A stretch of DNA of 28,633 nt, taken from the NCBI GenBank assembly GCA_000277445.1, contig AJWJ01000292.1:1-28633 (forward strand), written 5' to 3'. The translations under genes were made by a program, and so were the position numbers. The notes beneath the pieces were generated by a model that did no database searches, was not told the origin of the DNA, and was given only the letters and a program-made list of their open reading frames with translations. Positions 28,441 to 28,633 of the stretch are shown here, one piece after another. Numbering within the stretch: the first letter of the stretch is position 1; each line of letters starts with the position of its first letter. The DNA is from Polysphondylium violaceum (Eukaryota > Evosea > Eumycetozoa > Dictyosteliales > Dictyosteliaceae).

Positions 28441-28633
28441 TTATTTTAATGGGACAAATCTGGAGGAACCAGTAGCACCGATACCTGGACGACCGTGCAT
28501 AACAGTTTTGTATGAAAGAGAGAATTCACCAGTATAATGACCAATCATTTCTGGTTTAATTTCAAATTGATTGAAAACTTTACCGTTGTAAACACCAACA
28601 ACAGAACCGATCATTTCTGGGACGATTAAGATG
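28441..28633 (-). CDS. rps15: Ribosomal protein S15 (uS19), C-terminal part
   Basis: The last 63 codons of a minus-strand gene that runs off the right edge. The reading [50 protein letters not shown] and VPLK then TAA matches eukaryotic RPS15 almost residue for residue. uS19 sits in the head of the 40S subunit near the decoding site. Codon choice is enriched for C-ending codons (GTC, TAC, AAC, TCC), as expected for a highly expressed gene. The N-terminal half and promoter lie outside the window. Confidence 0.96.
   Translation of the reverse strand, partial: ILIVPEMIGSVVGVYNGKVFNQFEIKPEMIGHYTGEFSLSYKTVMHGRPGIGATGSSRFVPLK

Noticed and set aside
1-28633. tRNA genes, rRNA, LTR or DNA transposons
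   Set aside because: I looked for B-box-like words, reverse transcriptase, integrase and transposase motifs and long terminal repeats on both strands and found none that could be supported.

Overview
The window is nuclear DNA from a dictyostelid social amoeba. The signs are very AT-rich DNA, short introns (about 50-90 bases, mostly GTATGT/GTAAGT to TAG), homopolymeric Asn, Gln, Ser and Thr runs inside host proteins, TATA boxes followed by A-rich leaders, and families typical of the group (a CBM49-type cellulose-binding secreted protein, RWP-RK factors, ifk-like eIF2-alpha kinases). I cannot fix the species. The intergenic DNA is richer in C/A blocks than I would expect of Dictyostelium discoideum. 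I see no transposon, viral fossil, tRNA or rRNA.

Layout, left to right. (1) 916-2893 (+) RWP-RK transcription factor, two exons, followed by 1.5 kb of complex non-coding DNA. (2) 4437-5380 (+) small protein kinase whose first coding exon is only four bases. (3) 5574-6352 (-) PPIL3-type cyclophilin, five exons, the first holding only the ATG. (4) A divergent promoter with palindromes and a 72-base hairpin, then 6824-8063 (+) ALKBH1 dioxygenase, facing 8092-9159 (-) TRMO tRNA methyltransferase. (5) 9530-10306 and 10734-11636 (+), tandem paralogues of an unrecognised two-helix membrane protein. (6) 11996-12532 (-) secreted CBM49-like protein, sharing a 0.9-kb upstream region with 13456-15315 (+) AMPK gamma. 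(7) 15398-16818 (-) CWC27 spliceosomal cyclophilin. (8) 17690-19225 (+) APC-type amino acid permease with a probable N-terminal extension and GC-richer composition. (9) 19507-21030 (+) eIF2-alpha-kinase-like kinase with an unusual catalytic loop. (10) 2.7 kb of C/A-rich spacer holding a promoter-like site with a small membrane ORF and a candidate small structured RNA. (11) 23758-26357 (+) Sec7-PH Arf exchange factor whose PH domain is split by a long low-complexity insert. (12) 26435-27969 (-) RCC1 seven-bladed propeller protein with a 32-Asn run. (13) 28441-28633 (-) the C-terminal part of ribosomal protein S15 (uS19), cut by the window edge.

Functional threads: two different spliceosome-associated cyclophilins (PPIL3, CWC27); two nucleic-acid modification enzymes tail to tail (ALKBH1, TRMO); and nutrient/energy sensing (AMPK gamma, eIF2-alpha-kinase-like, amino acid permease) in one 8-kb stretch. 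These groupings are inference from proximity; eukaryotic neighbours need not be co-regulated. Splice sites were assigned by reading frame, GT/AG and family alignment from memory, not by transcripts. No clear new multi-gene system is visible. The most novel items are the candidate RNA at 22949-23005, the hairpin at 6498-6569, the micro-exon starts and the altered kinase catalytic loop.
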